From positions 1,984,001 through 2,048,000 of the forward strand of contig NZ_JANPVN010000001.1 in NCBI RefSeq assembly GCF_026157085.1: a DNA stretch of 64,000 nt. Direction: 5' to 3'. The DNA is from Sphingomicrobium arenosum (GTDB lineage Bacteria; Pseudomonadota; Alphaproteobacteria; Sphingomonadales; Sphingomonadaceae). This document shows, one piece after another, positions 1-10,016 of this stretch. The notes below the pieces were generated by a model. It was not told the DNA's origin. It did no database searches and saw only the letters and a list, made by a program, of their open reading frames with translations. Made by a program: the position numbers and the translations under genes. The number at the start of each line of letters is the position of its first letter. Within the stretch, counting starts at the first letter, position 1.

Positions 1-945
1 TTCGCCCGGGATATCGTCGATCTTGAGATAGCCGGTCAGCGCGGGCTGCGGGCCGGTCCCCGGCGCCTGCACCTCGTCGGCGGTCTCGACGGTGGTGTGG
101 CCGTTCTGGCTCATTTCCTCGTCTTCGCCGACCGGCTTCTTTCCGTTCGCGATCGAGACCTTGGCGCGGCCTGAGCGATCGCCGCTTTCCTGCGCATGGG
201 TGGTGTAATCGGCATCGCCCTCGGTAGGACGGCTCGCCGCCCGCTTGGCCTGGACGGCAGGCAGCAGCAGCGCGGCTTCGTCGTCCTCGTTCACCGGCTT
301 CTTGCCATTTTCCACGGCGACCGAGGCGCGGCCGCTGCTGTCCTTGTTCGCCGCCTGCAACGCGGCGATGTCATACCAGACTTCATGTTCGTCGCCCGCC
401 TGCGGGGTTTGCGGCGCCTGGACCTCGTCGGCCGTCTCGACCGTCGTGTGACCGGCCTGGAGCAGCGCGCCGGTGGCACCGTCGATCACCCGGACATGGC
501 CTTCGGCGCTCTTGACGATGATGTCGGGGATGCCGTCGCCATTGACGTCGGCGCTCGCGGTCTGCGGGCTGCCGGTGGCCGCCTCGGGTGCCAGCACCTC
601 GTCGGCGGTCTCGACGGTCGTGCCATTTTGCACGAGGCCCGCGAGCGCGCCCCAGCCGATCTGGCCCATGTCGATTTCCTCTTCGTGCGGCGTCGTGCCC
701 GCCGCTGCACTGCCGCCGTCCGCCTCTCCGAGCGCGGCATCGGCAACCGCGCCGAGGCCCTTCTGTTCGGCGACGTCGCGCGCCTTCTTCTCGACGATTT
801 CGCCCGCCGCCTTCTTGAGGAAGTCGAAGGGACCCGCCGCGCTCATGCTCGCGGCATGGGCGGGCTGGCAGGCAAAGCCCGCGACGCTCGCCAACATGGC
901 GGCGGCAATGGTCTTAATGGCGCTGTTCTGGATGATGTTGGTCAT
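1..945 (-). CDS. Secreted repeat protein, C-terminus beyond the window edge
   Basis: The reading frame opens at ATG 943-945 on the minus strand and runs without a stop to base 1 (315 codons seen), so the gene is truncated by the window. A GAGAGG ribosome site precedes the start. Residues 1 to about 32 look like a signal peptide ending AHA. The mature part has a Lys/Glu-rich helix, then a DVNGDGIPDIIV stretch that resembles the Ca-binding loop of FG-GAP/VCBS repeats. Two short motifs recur: TTVETADEV three times (bases about 595-625, 421-450, 71-100) and a block with SGRA followed by NGKKPV and acidic residues twice (about 290-340 and 130-178). I do not recognise a family. A cell-surface or periplasmic structural role is only inference. 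A small membrane protein gene lies 31 nt upstream on the same strand. Confidence 0.75.
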   Translation of the reverse strand, partial: MTNIIQNSAIKTIAAAMLASVAGFACQPAHAASMSAAGPFDFLKKAAGEIVEKKARDVAEQKGLGAVADAALGEADGGSAAAGTTPHEEEIDMGQIGWGALAGLVQNGTTVETADEVLAPEAATGSPQTASADVNGDGIPDIIVKSAEGHVRVIDGATGALLQAGHTTVETADEVQAPQTPQAGDEHEVWYDIAALQAANKDSSGRASVAVENGKKPVNEDDEAALLLPAVQAKRAASRPTEGDADYTTHAQESGDRSGRAKVSIANGKKPVGEDEEMSQNGHTTVETADEVQAPGTGPQPALTGYLKIDDIPGE

Positions 946-976
946 GATACCTCTCTTTGAAATCCGTGAAAAAATG

Positions 977-1189
977 TCAGCGGCCGACGCCATGGTCGGG
1001 AGCGGCATCGGCCGCCGACGGGACGGGGAGCATCGCGAACCGGTCCGCATCGGGATACGCGGGGTTGGACTGGGGGAGTGCCCCGAGCGAACCGGTCGCG
1101 AGGATGAGCATGACGCATCCCAGACCCGACAGGCCGGCCAGCCCGCGTTGGCGGACCGGGACCTTGGAGGTGGCAGCGATGGCGATCAT
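977..1189 (-). CDS. Small single-pass membrane or lipoprotein-like protein, 70 aa
   Basis: A 70-residue reading frame with a strong GAGGAG site 8 nt before ATG 1189. The N-terminus carries basic residues (KVPVRQR) followed by a hydrophobic run containing one cysteine (about residues 17-37), then a polar Pro/Ala/Asp tail. It could be a membrane-anchored peptide or a poorly matching lipoprotein. It sits 31 nt upstream of the secreted repeat protein on the same strand, so the two are probably cotranscribed, and it is divergent from the response regulator that starts near 1361. No family is recognised. The good ribosome site is the main reason for calling it. Confidence 0.5.
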   Translation of the reverse strand: MIAIAATSKVPVRQRGLAGLSGLGCVMLILATGSLGALPQSNPAYPDADRFAMLPVPSAADAAPDHGVGR

Positions 1190-1360
1190 TCTCTTGGCTC
1201 CTCGAACATTCGCGGCCGCCTCGTTGCGACCGTCGAAGAGCCTTTTCGCCCCGCCCCGTCAGCGCCCCATGTTTTTGGAGCAGCGATCTTGTTTCAATTG
1301 TTTCAGGCTTGTATCACGTCCCAAAGCGGCTAGCCTTTGGCGCTGAGTGGGGGACGCGTG

Positions 1361-2083
1361 ATGAGCGAGGACGGCAAGGCATTCCACATCGTCTCGGTCG
1401 ACGACGAGGTCGAGATCGGCGCGCTCATCAAGCGCTACTTCGAAAAACACGGCCTGCCCGTCTCGACCTGTGCCTCGGCCGCCGAATTTCGCGACCTCGC
1501 CGCCAGCCGCCCCGTCGACATCGCGCTGCTCGATATCAACATGCCGGGCGAGGACGGGCTCTCCATCGCCCGCGACCTCGTCAAGCGGGGGACATGCGGC
1601 ATCATCTTTCTCACCGCCGACAATGACGATGTCGACAAGATCGTCGGGCTCGAGCTGGGTGCCGACGATTATATCACCAAGCCCTTCAATCCGCGCGAAC
1701 TGCTCGCCCGCACCCGGGCGTTGATGCGCCGCCTGTCGAAGGACGGCGAGGACGCGAGCGCCACGCTGGGCAGCGAGATCGCCATCGGCACCGCGCGCCT
1801 CAATCTCGACACGCGCCGTCTGTTCGACGCCGAGGGCAAGGAAATCCCGCTGACCGCGATGGAATATGATCTCCTCGCCGCCTTCGCGCGCCATCCCAAC
1901 CAGATCCTCAGCCGCGACCGCCTCCTCGACCTTGCCCATGGCAAGGAGGACAAGGCCTTCGACCGCTCGATCGACACCCGCATCGTGCGGCTGCGCAAGA
2001 AGATCGAAGTGGACCCCGCCCACCCCCGCGCCATCCGCACCGTGCGCGGCATGGGCTACCGCTTCTGCCCGGGCGAGGGTTGA
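1361..2083 (+). CDS. OmpR/PhoB-family response regulator (orphan)
   Basis: A 240-residue two-domain regulator. The N-terminal receiver domain (about 8-122) has the acidic pair D14/D15, the phospho-acceptor D58 in LLDINMPGEDG, T85 and K107 in TKPF. The C-terminal winged-helix DNA-binding domain (about 140-238) ends with the usual VRGMGYRF. The reading frame can be extended to TTG 1337, but ATG 1361, with a GTGGGGGA site upstream, gives a normal N-terminus. No histidine kinase gene is adjacent, so its partner lies elsewhere. It is divergent from the small membrane protein and the repeat protein, which share its upstream region (1190-1360) and are plausible targets by position only. Confidence 0.93.
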   Translation: MSEDGKAFHIVSVDDEVEIGALIKRYFEKHGLPVSTCASAAEFRDLAASRPVDIALLDINMPGEDGLSIARDLVKRGTCGIIFLTADNDDVDKIVGLELGADDYITKPFNPRELLARTRALMRRLSKDGEDASATLGSEIAIGTARLNLDTRRLFDAEGKEIPLTAMEYDLLAAFARHPNQILSRDRLLDLAHGKEDKAFDRSIDTRIVRLRKKIEVDPAHPRAIRTVRGMGYRFCPGEG

Positions 2084-2148
2084 GCCGCCTGTCGTTTCGC
2101 CTGCGCAAAAAAGGGTGACACCACCGCACGCGTCCCTAAATAGGACGC

Positions 2149-2769
2149 ATGGTCCAGTCGCGTAGTAAAACCACTCGCGAGCGCGTGCTCGCGGCCACCA
2201 CCGACCTCCTCATGGAGCGCGGGATCGCGGGCGTCACGATCAAGGACATCCGCGACGCCTCGGGCGTGTCCAACGGCTCGATCTTCCATCATTTCGGCTC
2301 AAAGGACGGCGTCGTCGCCGAGATTTTCGCGCGCGAACGGCTCGCCTATCTCGGCAGCGTGGCCGACGCGATCATCGGCCATGAGGGCGATCCCTGCGAT
2401 GCCTTTGGCGAGGGCGCGCGCGCTGCGCTCCACTGGCAGGTCGCCCATCCCAACCGTTTCTCGCGCCTCGTCTCGGCCTTCAACGAAAGCGACTGGCTGC
2501 GCGAGAATGGCGACATCTGGCGCGAACTTGCGCACGAGATCGAAAATCCCGTCATCGAATGGGCGCTGCCCCATTTCCAGTCGGGCCGCCTGCCGCTGCT
2601 TCCCGCCACCTTCTTCCAGTCCTTCATCACCGGCGCGACCGAGCGGCTGACCCATGGCTGGATGACGCAGCGCCTCGACCGCACCCCGACCGATTTCGCC
2701 GACGAGGTCGCGCTGATGACCGCCGCGGGATTGAAGGCGCTGCGCGAGGCCCAGGGCCAGAAGCGCTAG
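2149..2769 (+). CDS. TetR/AcrR-family transcriptional regulator
   Basis: A 206-residue protein with an N-terminal TetR helix-turn-helix (about residues 10-56; the core reads VTIKDIRDASGVSNGSIFHH, with the diagnostic aromatic/His pair after the recognition helix). The C-terminal all-helical region would bind a ligand and dimerise; it is not assignable to a specific subfamily by eye. The gene lies 65 nt after the response regulator and converges on the AbgT transporter gene. Its target cannot be read from the sequence; the transporter promoter at about 4390-4490 is one possibility. Confidence 0.9.
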   Translation: MVQSRSKTTRERVLAATTDLLMERGIAGVTIKDIRDASGVSNGSIFHHFGSKDGVVAEIFARERLAYLGSVADAIIGHEGDPCDAFGEGARAALHWQVAHPNRFSRLVSAFNESDWLRENGDIWRELAHEIENPVIEWALPHFQSGRLPLLPATFFQSFITGATERLTHGWMTQRLDRTPTDFADEVALMTAAGLKALREAQGQKR

Positions 2770-2784
2770 CGCCGCTCCCTCGCC

Positions 2785-4389
2785 CTAGCCGCCCGGCGTG
2801 TAGAAGGTCGGGCTTCCCGGTCCCACCGGCAGGCCGATGACGAAGGTCCAGACGTAGAAGAAGATGCTCCACGCGGTCAGGAAGAAGATCGTATAGGGCA
2901 GCATCATCGCGATCAGCGTGCCGACGCCCAGGTCCTTCTGATAGCGCGTCGCCCAGGCGAGGATCAGCCCGAAATAGCTCATCATCGGGGTGATGATGTT
3001 GGTCGTGCTGTCGCCGATCCGATAGGCCGCCTGGATCGCCTCGGGCGCATAGCCGATCAGCATCAGCATCGGCACGAAGATCGGCGCGGTCACCGCCCAC
3101 TGCGCGCTCGCCGAGCCCAGCGACAGGTTGATGATCGCGCACAACAGGATGAAGGCGAAAAAGACCAGCGGCCCCGTCAGCCCCGTGTCGACGAGAAACT
3201 GCGCCCCCGTCACCGCCGTGATCGCCCCGAGGTTGGTCCAGCCGAAAAAGGCCACGAACTGCGCCGCGAAGAACACCAGCACGATGTACAAGCCGAGGCT
3301 CGACAGCGCCTTCGACATCGCATCGATCACGTCGCGGTCGGTCTTCATCGTTCCCGCCGCGCGCCCATAGGCATAGCCGATCACCACGAAGAAGATGAAG
3401 ATCCACACCACGAAGCCGTCGAAGAAGGGCGAGTCCATCCGGTCGCCATCCTCGGGATTCCTCAGCACCCCCCATTCGGGCACCAGCGTCAGCGCCATCA
3501 GCGCCAGCACGCCGACCAGCGCGATCCCCGCCCAGCGGAGTCCCTTGCGCTCCTTGTCGTCCAGCGGCTCCATCATGTGATCGTCGAGGATCGTCGGATC
3601 GGCTTTCGACTTGTCGTAGGCCCCCAACTGCGGCTCGACGATATAGAGCGACACGAGGCTCCCGATCGCGGCGATGAGGAAGGTCGAGGCGAACATGAAA
3701 TACCAGTTGGCCGTCGCCAGCACGGTATAATCGCCATCGATCAGCTGCGCCGCCTCCTCGGTGATCCCCGCGAGCAGCGGGTCGACCGTGCCGATCAGCA
3801 AATTGGCGCTATATCCCCCCGACACCCCGGCAAAGGCCGCCGCCATGCCCGCCAGCGGATGGCGCCCCAGCGCATAATAGATCGCCCCGCCCAGGGGGAT
3901 CAGCACCACGTAACCGACCTCGCTCGCCGTGTTGGAGATGATCCCCGCGAACACGATCGCCACCGTCACCAGCTTGGGCGGCGCTTTCAGCACGAGGCTG
4001 CGCACCGCCGCCGACAACATCCCTGAATGCTCCGCCACGCCGACGCCCAGCATCGCCACCAGCACCACGCCCAAGGGCGCGAAACCGGTGAAATTGTCGA
4101 CCAGCCCGGTAAAGATGCGCCGCACCCCGTCGCCATCCATCAGGCTCACCGCGCGGATCATCCCGTCGGCCGCCACGCCATTTGCGCCTTCGGGCCGGGG
4201 GTCGACCACCGCCACCCCCATCCAGCCCATCAGCCCCGACAACAGCACGATCCCCAGCGCCAAGAGCGCGAACAGCGTCACCGGATGCGGCAGCAAATTG
4301 CCCAGCCACTCGACCCCGTCGAGAAAGCGCGAAAAGGCATTCTTCTTGGCGCGCGCCTGTTCCTGCGGCGGGATGGGAAATTCGTTCAT
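2785..4389 (-). CDS. AbgT-family transporter (p-aminobenzoyl-glutamate or drug/H+ type)
   Basis: A 534-residue polytopic inner-membrane protein, the normal length for the AbgT family. The N-terminus is a short cytoplasmic segment and the first helix follows a GNLLPHPVTLFALLALG stretch typical of the family. Family signatures seen include VAMLGVGVAEHSGML, ISNTASEVGYVVLIPL and the helical hairpin with GDSTTNIITPMMSYFG near residue 440. Members import p-aminobenzoyl-glutamate or export sulfonamides using the proton gradient; which applies here cannot be told. ATG 4389 has a GGAG site 6 nt upstream. It stands alone and converges on the TetR gene. Confidence 0.92.
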   Translation of the reverse strand: MNEFPIPPQEQARAKKNAFSRFLDGVEWLGNLLPHPVTLFALLALGIVLLSGLMGWMGVAVVDPRPEGANGVAADGMIRAVSLMDGDGVRRIFTGLVDNFTGFAPLGVVLVAMLGVGVAEHSGMLSAAVRSLVLKAPPKLVTVAIVFAGIISNTASEVGYVVLIPLGGAIYYALGRHPLAGMAAAFAGVSGGYSANLLIGTVDPLLAGITEEAAQLIDGDYTVLATANWYFMFASTFLIAAIGSLVSLYIVEPQLGAYDKSKADPTILDDHMMEPLDDKERKGLRWAGIALVGVLALMALTLVPEWGVLRNPEDGDRMDSPFFDGFVVWIFIFFVVIGYAYGRAAGTMKTDRDVIDAMSKALSSLGLYIVLVFFAAQFVAFFGWTNLGAITAVTGAQFLVDTGLTGPLVFFAFILLCAIINLSLGSASAQWAVTAPIFVPMLMLIGYAPEAIQAAYRIGDSTTNIITPMMSYFGLILAWATRYQKDLGVGTLIAMMLPYTIFFLTAWSIFFYVWTFVIGLPVGPGSPTFYTPGG

Positions 4390-4497
4390 GGGGGACTCCG
4401 GGGGGAAAGGTCGCGCCAGCCTAGCGACTCCGCCTTATTCATCAACCGCCAAGCCGAACCCTTCCCAAACGCCCCCGCGCCTCCTACACAGGAGCCA

Positions 4498-6512
<2,015 letters not shown>

Positions 6513-6535
6513 TTTTCTTTAAACGAAAGTTGAGC

Positions 6536-7615
6536 ATGTCCCATTCCACGCCCCTCATCCTGCTCTCGTCTGGATTGAGAGCACGCTATCGTGAGGATGT
6601 CGTTCGCGCGTTAGCACTGCCAACTGGTAGGAAACTTCAATTCCGATATCGAAAAAGACACATTGAGTCCGCGCTTGTAAAAAACCTAAAGTCTTTGACC
6701 GGTCGGACGGTTTTTATTTGCTACCTGGAATGCTCTGATCCCAATCGTCAGATTCGTTTGCTTCCAGTGAGAAGTGCTAAAATTGGTGCGGTCGAAGCGG
6801 CGGGGGAGAAGTTCATATTTACTCTCATTGTCGAGAAGTACTTCTCTTCTCCAAATGATGCCGCGAAGCTGATTGAAGCTGACAAAAAGTTTAAGGTCCC
6901 GGCTTGGAAAACTCCGGCTGATGGAGGATCGACGTACGCGTCTGGGCTCTGGGCACAGGGTTCAGAGCTTTCTTTGAGCGACTTCGAACTCGTAAAGCAT
7001 AACCGAGACGGTGGTCACTTGCTGGCTTTCGAAAATACTGCGGTTCAACTCGGGGCAACATCAGATTTCTCGTCAGTCGAAGAACGGCTGTTCTTCAATC
7101 TCGTTGCGCTTGAGGAGGCAGGTAAGCGATATGAGTTTGGTCCTTCGCCAACCTTCAAGCGGAATGGTGTTCAGTCGGTTCTGATCCACCATTTGACCCC
7201 CAATATGCCTACCGGTCCGGAGGCTCCCACTCTGTTTCTTAAGTATGCTGTGTTCGGTCACGGCCTTGAGCCCATCCACGGCAACTTATTAAAAATTGAT
7301 AGTGAATACGACCTCAAACGTCTCAGACTCGATGTAAAAAAAGGAGTACGTGACACTATCAACTCCCTATCTATAGGAAGGACTTCTGCATCGAAACCAG
7401 ACGAATTGCAGGACTCTGAGGTTGAGGTCGAGATACGTGTACGAAGCAGTCAATGGAAGGTTCTGCTGAATATCCTATTCATCATGTCAGGGATCGCAGC
7501 TGCAGGTATTGTTGCCGCCGGAAGCTCACTGACCCTAAACAAAGCACTCTTAATTCTTTTCGCCGCTTTCATTGCGGCCGCCTCGAGCGTTTTAGGTTAT
7601 AAGACACGAGCTTGA
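6536..7615 (+). CDS. Membrane-anchored protein of unknown function, first gene of a low-GC two-gene module
   Basis: A 359-residue protein. The soluble N-terminal part (1 to about 305) begins with SSGLRARYREDVVRALALP followed by a basic stretch (FRYRKRH), and I recognise no domain. The C-terminus has two hydrophobic helices (about 310-331 and 336-355) ending in a short KTRA tail, so the soluble part is anchored to the membrane. GC content is visibly lower (near 48%) and codon use richer in A/T than in the flanking thiC and HPF-like genes, which suggests horizontal transfer. The stop codon overlaps the TTG start of the next gene by 4 nt (TTGA), so the two are translationally coupled. A membrane effector paired with a DUF4338 protein is the working inference. 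ATG 6536 was preferred over TTG 6530. Confidence 0.72.
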   Translation: MSHSTPLILLSSGLRARYREDVVRALALPTGRKLQFRYRKRHIESALVKNLKSLTGRTVFICYLECSDPNRQIRLLPVRSAKIGAVEAAGEKFIFTLIVEKYFSSPNDAAKLIEADKKFKVPAWKTPADGGSTYASGLWAQGSELSLSDFELVKHNRDGGHLLAFENTAVQLGATSDFSSVEERLFFNLVALEEAGKRYEFGPSPTFKRNGVQSVLIHHLTPNMPTGPEAPTLFLKYAVFGHGLEPIHGNLLKIDSEYDLKRLRLDVKKGVRDTINSLSIGRTSASKPDELQDSEVEVEIRVRSSQWKVLLNILFIMSGIAAAGIVAAGSSLTLNKALLILFAAFIAAASSVLGYKTRA

Positions 7616-8742
7616 CCTTTCAGGACCACAGAGAGGCCTTCCGAGAATGTTGGGCGAGGGATGTAAGCGGTGCCCGCGTCGCTGATGGGCCCGACAGGTC
7701 AATCGTCCACAAGGCATACGCTCAGAAAATTATCGAGCGAGCTCGCCGGGAATCCGGGTTCTTCGCGCAAACTAAGGGTTTATTTCAATCGTACATAGCA
7801 CAAGGTTCTAGCGTCAGTCCCGAACGAATTTGTCCAAGACTTGTCATCGTGACTGACAATTTTGAAAAGAAGCTTTTCCGGGCAGCCACATCGTATTGGT
7901 CGATCCCCGTCTCACAGGGGTTTGGTCGCCGGATTCGATTCTTAGTCATTGATGAAAATACTGGCTGCCTAATTGGCATTTTCGCAATTGGAGACCCAGT
8001 ATTCAATCTGGCAGCTCGAGATAGGTATATCGATTGGACTTCGGACCAGAGGGTCTCCAGACTTTCATGCGTGATGGACGCGTATGTGCTGGGCGCCCTC
8101 CCGCCATACTCTAGCATTCTCGGAGGAAAGCTGGTCGCGAGTTTGGTCCGCTCGCGCGAAGTGTCTCAAATCTTTGACGCGAAATATGGCAATCGAGAAA
8201 GCATCATCTCGGGTAGGTGCAGTTATAATCGCTTGGCTATGGTTACGGTAAGCTCTGCCTTTGGCAGGTCCTCGTTGTATAATCGACTAAAATTAGATGG
8301 AGATTGGATCTTCCGCTCGGTGGGTTACTCAAAGGGGTGGGGGCATCACCACGTGACCGAAGAAGCCTTTGACCTCGCAAAGAAACTCTTGTCGGCGAAG
8401 CAGTCAAATACGCTTGAAACTTACGAGTTTGGCAAGGGGCCGAATTGGAAAATTCGGGTTCTAAGAGAAGCGATGAAAATTGCGGGTATAGCTAGGAATG
8501 AACTGCTCCACGGAATTCAAAGAGAGGTCTTCGTCTCGGAGTTCGGCGCTAACACTAAAGCCTATTTGTGCGGCCTCGAACATGAGCTCGACAACGAGTC
8601 TCTGTCGTCGGTCGAATGCATTACAAAATCGAGCTTGAGGCGGTGGGTGCTACCAAGAGCGGATCGCAGAAAGGATTTTGTTCTTTCTTCACCGCACGCC
8701 ACAGTTCGCCAAATTGAACGCAACCTTTCACTCTCGGGATAA
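7612..8742 (+). CDS. DUF4338 (DruA-like) protein, second gene of the module
   Basis: A 376-residue protein starting at TTG 7612, overlapping the upstream stop by 4 nt. Residues about 104-250 carry the hallmarks of the DUF4338 family, whose named member is DruA of the Druantia anti-phage system: GRRIRFLVIDENTGCLIGIF, then RDRYIDWTSDQR (137-147), a following VMDAYVLGALPPY segment, and a late GYSKGWGHHH (238-247). The N-terminal 100 residues are basic and helical. There is no large DruE-type helicase or other Druantia gene nearby, so this is not a canonical Druantia locus. GC is low like its partner. Function inferred: nucleic-acid recognition or processing in defence. The family assignment is by eye and not checked by search. 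Confidence 0.75.
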   Translation: MTFQDHREAFRECWARDVSGARVADGPDRSIVHKAYAQKIIERARRESGFFAQTKGLFQSYIAQGSSVSPERICPRLVIVTDNFEKKLFRAATSYWSIPVSQGFGRRIRFLVIDENTGCLIGIFAIGDPVFNLAARDRYIDWTSDQRVSRLSCVMDAYVLGALPPYSSILGGKLVASLVRSREVSQIFDAKYGNRESIISGRCSYNRLAMVTVSSAFGRSSLYNRLKLDGDWIFRSVGYSKGWGHHHVTEEAFDLAKKLLSAKQSNTLETYEFGKGPNWKIRVLREAMKIAGIARNELLHGIQREVFVSEFGANTKAYLCGLEHELDNESLSSVECITKSSLRRWVLPRADRRKDFVLSSPHATVRQIERNLSLSG

Positions 8743-8962
8743 TGAGCGCGAGGGCGGCCTCGCGCCGTCGAAGCTGTCGGCGCCAAAGCGCCGCAGCCCG
8801 GCCGTGTCGGCGCGGCTCTTCGACGCAGCTTTCGCTCGCTTCGCTCCGCTCTTGCTGCGCTCGGCGCGCCTTCGTGCAACCGCCGCCCTTCCTCGCGCTT
8901 TGTCCTTGCGAACCCCGCCGCGTCACCCCCGGCGCGGGGGCAAGAAGCGTAAGGAACCCGAC
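8743..8962. repeat. GC-rich intergenic region with a REP-like palindrome
   Basis: This 220-nt gap has no convincing gene. It starts with a perfect inverted repeat GCGCGAGG-GCGG-CCTCGCGC (8746-8765), 3 nt after the island's last stop, and then CGGCGC-CAAA-GCGCCG (8778-8793). The first element occurs again, in reverse complement, at 53444-53463. The palindrome could act as a terminator or as a REP-type repeat. The high GC contrasts sharply with the island that ends at 8742. Confidence 0.6.
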
Positions 8963-9286
8963 ATGCAGTTCATGTTCAACACCGACAATAATATCGACGG
9001 CACGCAGGAAGTCGCCGAGCGCATCGAGACCGGCATTCGCGGCACGCTCTCGCGCTTCGAGGACCAGCTCACCCGCGTCGTGCTCCATGTAAATCAGGAA
9101 ACCGACGAGCATTACACCGCCTCGCTGGAAGCCCGCATCGAGGGCCAGCAGCCCCAGGCCGTCACCGCCGACGGCGGCAGCGTCGACGGCGTCGCCATGG
9201 AAGCGGGCGAGAAGATGGAGCGCCTGCTCGACAGCCACTTCGGCAAACTCGAAGCCCGCCGCCCCCAACCCGACACCATCGGCTAG
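8963..9286 (+). CDS. HPF/RaiA-family ribosome-associated protein
   Basis: A 107-residue protein starting MQFMFNTDNNIDG, with an AAGGA site 8 nt before ATG 8963. The pattern (an early beta strand, RIETGIRGTLSRFEDQLTRVVLHV, then a strand-helix end with MEAGEKMERLLDSHFGKL) matches the short HPF/RaiA-like proteins (sigma-54 modulation fold) that bind the 30S subunit in stress or stationary phase. It lacks the long C-terminal dimerisation domain of long HPF. A longer in-frame start at 8678 would run through the repeat region and was rejected. Confidence 0.75.
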   Translation: MQFMFNTDNNIDGTQEVAERIETGIRGTLSRFEDQLTRVVLHVNQETDEHYTASLEARIEGQQPQAVTADGGSVDGVAMEAGEKMERLLDSHFGKLEARRPQPDTIG

Positions 9287-9312
9287 GTGCCGGCGGCACG
9301 ATCCGCCGACTT

Positions 9313-9337
9313 GGGCGGCGCCCGCGTGGCGCCGCCC
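9313..9337. terminator. Perfect GC-rich hairpin between convergent genes
   Basis: GGGCGGCGCC (9313-9322), loop CGCGT, GGCGCCGCCC (9328-9337). It lies 26 nt after the HPF-like gene. No U-tract follows, so termination strength is uncertain. The rest of the gap to 9524 holds only the dispersed repeat described separately. Confidence 0.5.
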
Positions 9338-9432
9338 CTGTCCTACACGCGCCCCGCGATGTTATGACGGGCAAGGCGCCACCCACGCCCCCGCTCTTTC
9401 TCCCCGTCGCCCCCCGCCCCCGCCCGCAATGC

Positions 9433-9523
9433 AGCGACCCCGCAGCGGGCAATTTCAGACACTTAGCCGCAAAAAGTTCCATAAGTGGACAAAGTGGACA
9501 AACCCCCGATTTCGTCCAACAGC
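9433..9523 (-). repeat. Dispersed 3'-UTR repeat, copy 1
   Basis: Read on the minus strand, this starts one base after the stop of the YaiI-family gene with GCTGTTGGA, and contains the direct repeat TGTCCACTT twice followed by TGGAACTTT, an AAGT, TGAAAT and CGGGGTCGC. The same order and spacing occurs at 13149-13235, again directly after a minus-strand stop codon. The tandem GTGGACAAAGTGGACA (plus strand 9485-9500) is identical in both copies. Confidence 0.7.
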
Positions 9524-9524
9524 G

Positions 9525-9971
9525 CTACCCGCGCCGCGCCACCAACACCCGATCCAGCGCCTGCAGGAACCGGCTCCGATCCGTCTTCGTGAACGGCGGC
9601 GGCCCGCCCCCGATGCCGTCCGCCCCCGCACGCAAATCCGCCATGATCGCCCGCGTCGCGATGGCGCTACCGATATTCCCCGCATCGAACGGCTTGCCGT
9701 TCGGCGCCAGCACCGCCGCGCCCGCCTTGAGGCACCGCTCGGCGAGCAGGATGTCCGCGGTCACCACCACCGCCTCCGGCCCCGCCTTATCCGCGATCCA
9801 GTCGTCGGCGGCATCGAACCCATCGCTGACCACTACGCGGGACACGTCGGGATGATCGGGCACGCGCAAATGGCTGTTCGCCACCACCACGACCTTCGCG
9901 CCGTGCCGCCACGCGACCTTGTAGATCTCGTCCTTCACCGGACAGGCATCGCCATCGACTAGGATCATCAT
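9525..9971 (-). CDS. YaiI/YqxD family protein (UPF0178, DUF188)
   Basis: About 148 residues from ATG 9971, preceded by GGAGGGG; the frame can be extended to 9995. The N-terminus MMILVDGDACPVKDEIYKVAWRH and the later VVTADILLAERCL and GKPFDAGNIGSAIATRAIM are the conserved blocks of this PIN-like family. The Asp residues at the start of the fold suggest metal binding, and the biochemical role is unknown in the literature I recall. Its stop is directly followed by the dispersed repeat, and a 45-nt gap separates it from the upstream osmC. Confidence 0.9.
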   Translation of the reverse strand: MMILVDGDACPVKDEIYKVAWRHGAKVVVVANSHLRVPDHPDVSRVVVSDGFDAADDWIADKAGPEAVVVTADILLAERCLKAGAAVLAPNGKPFDAGNIGSAIATRAIMADLRAGADGIGGGPPPFTKTDRSRFLQALDRVLVARRG

Positions 9972-10016
9972 GCGCCCCTCCATGCCCGGCCCCACCCGCC
10001 AGCGAAAGCCCGCGCC

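Noticed and set aside
196-1333. Plus-strand reading frames of 254 and 286 codons over the repeat protein
   Set aside because: They are high-GC shadows of the minus-strand gene, which has a signal peptide and in-frame amino-acid repeats.
6530-8742. Canonical Druantia system
   Set aside because: Only one DUF4338-like gene is present. DruB, DruC, DruD and the large DruE helicase are absent on both sides; the flanks are thiC and an HPF-like gene.
8678-8962. N-terminal extension of the HPF-like protein
   Set aside because: It would overlap the DruA-like gene end and read through the palindromic repeat. ATG 8963 has a good site.
9485-9500. CRISPR-like direct repeat GTGGACAAAGTGGACA
   Set aside because: Only two short units in tandem, with no spacers and no cas genes. 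It belongs to the dispersed 3'-UTR repeat.
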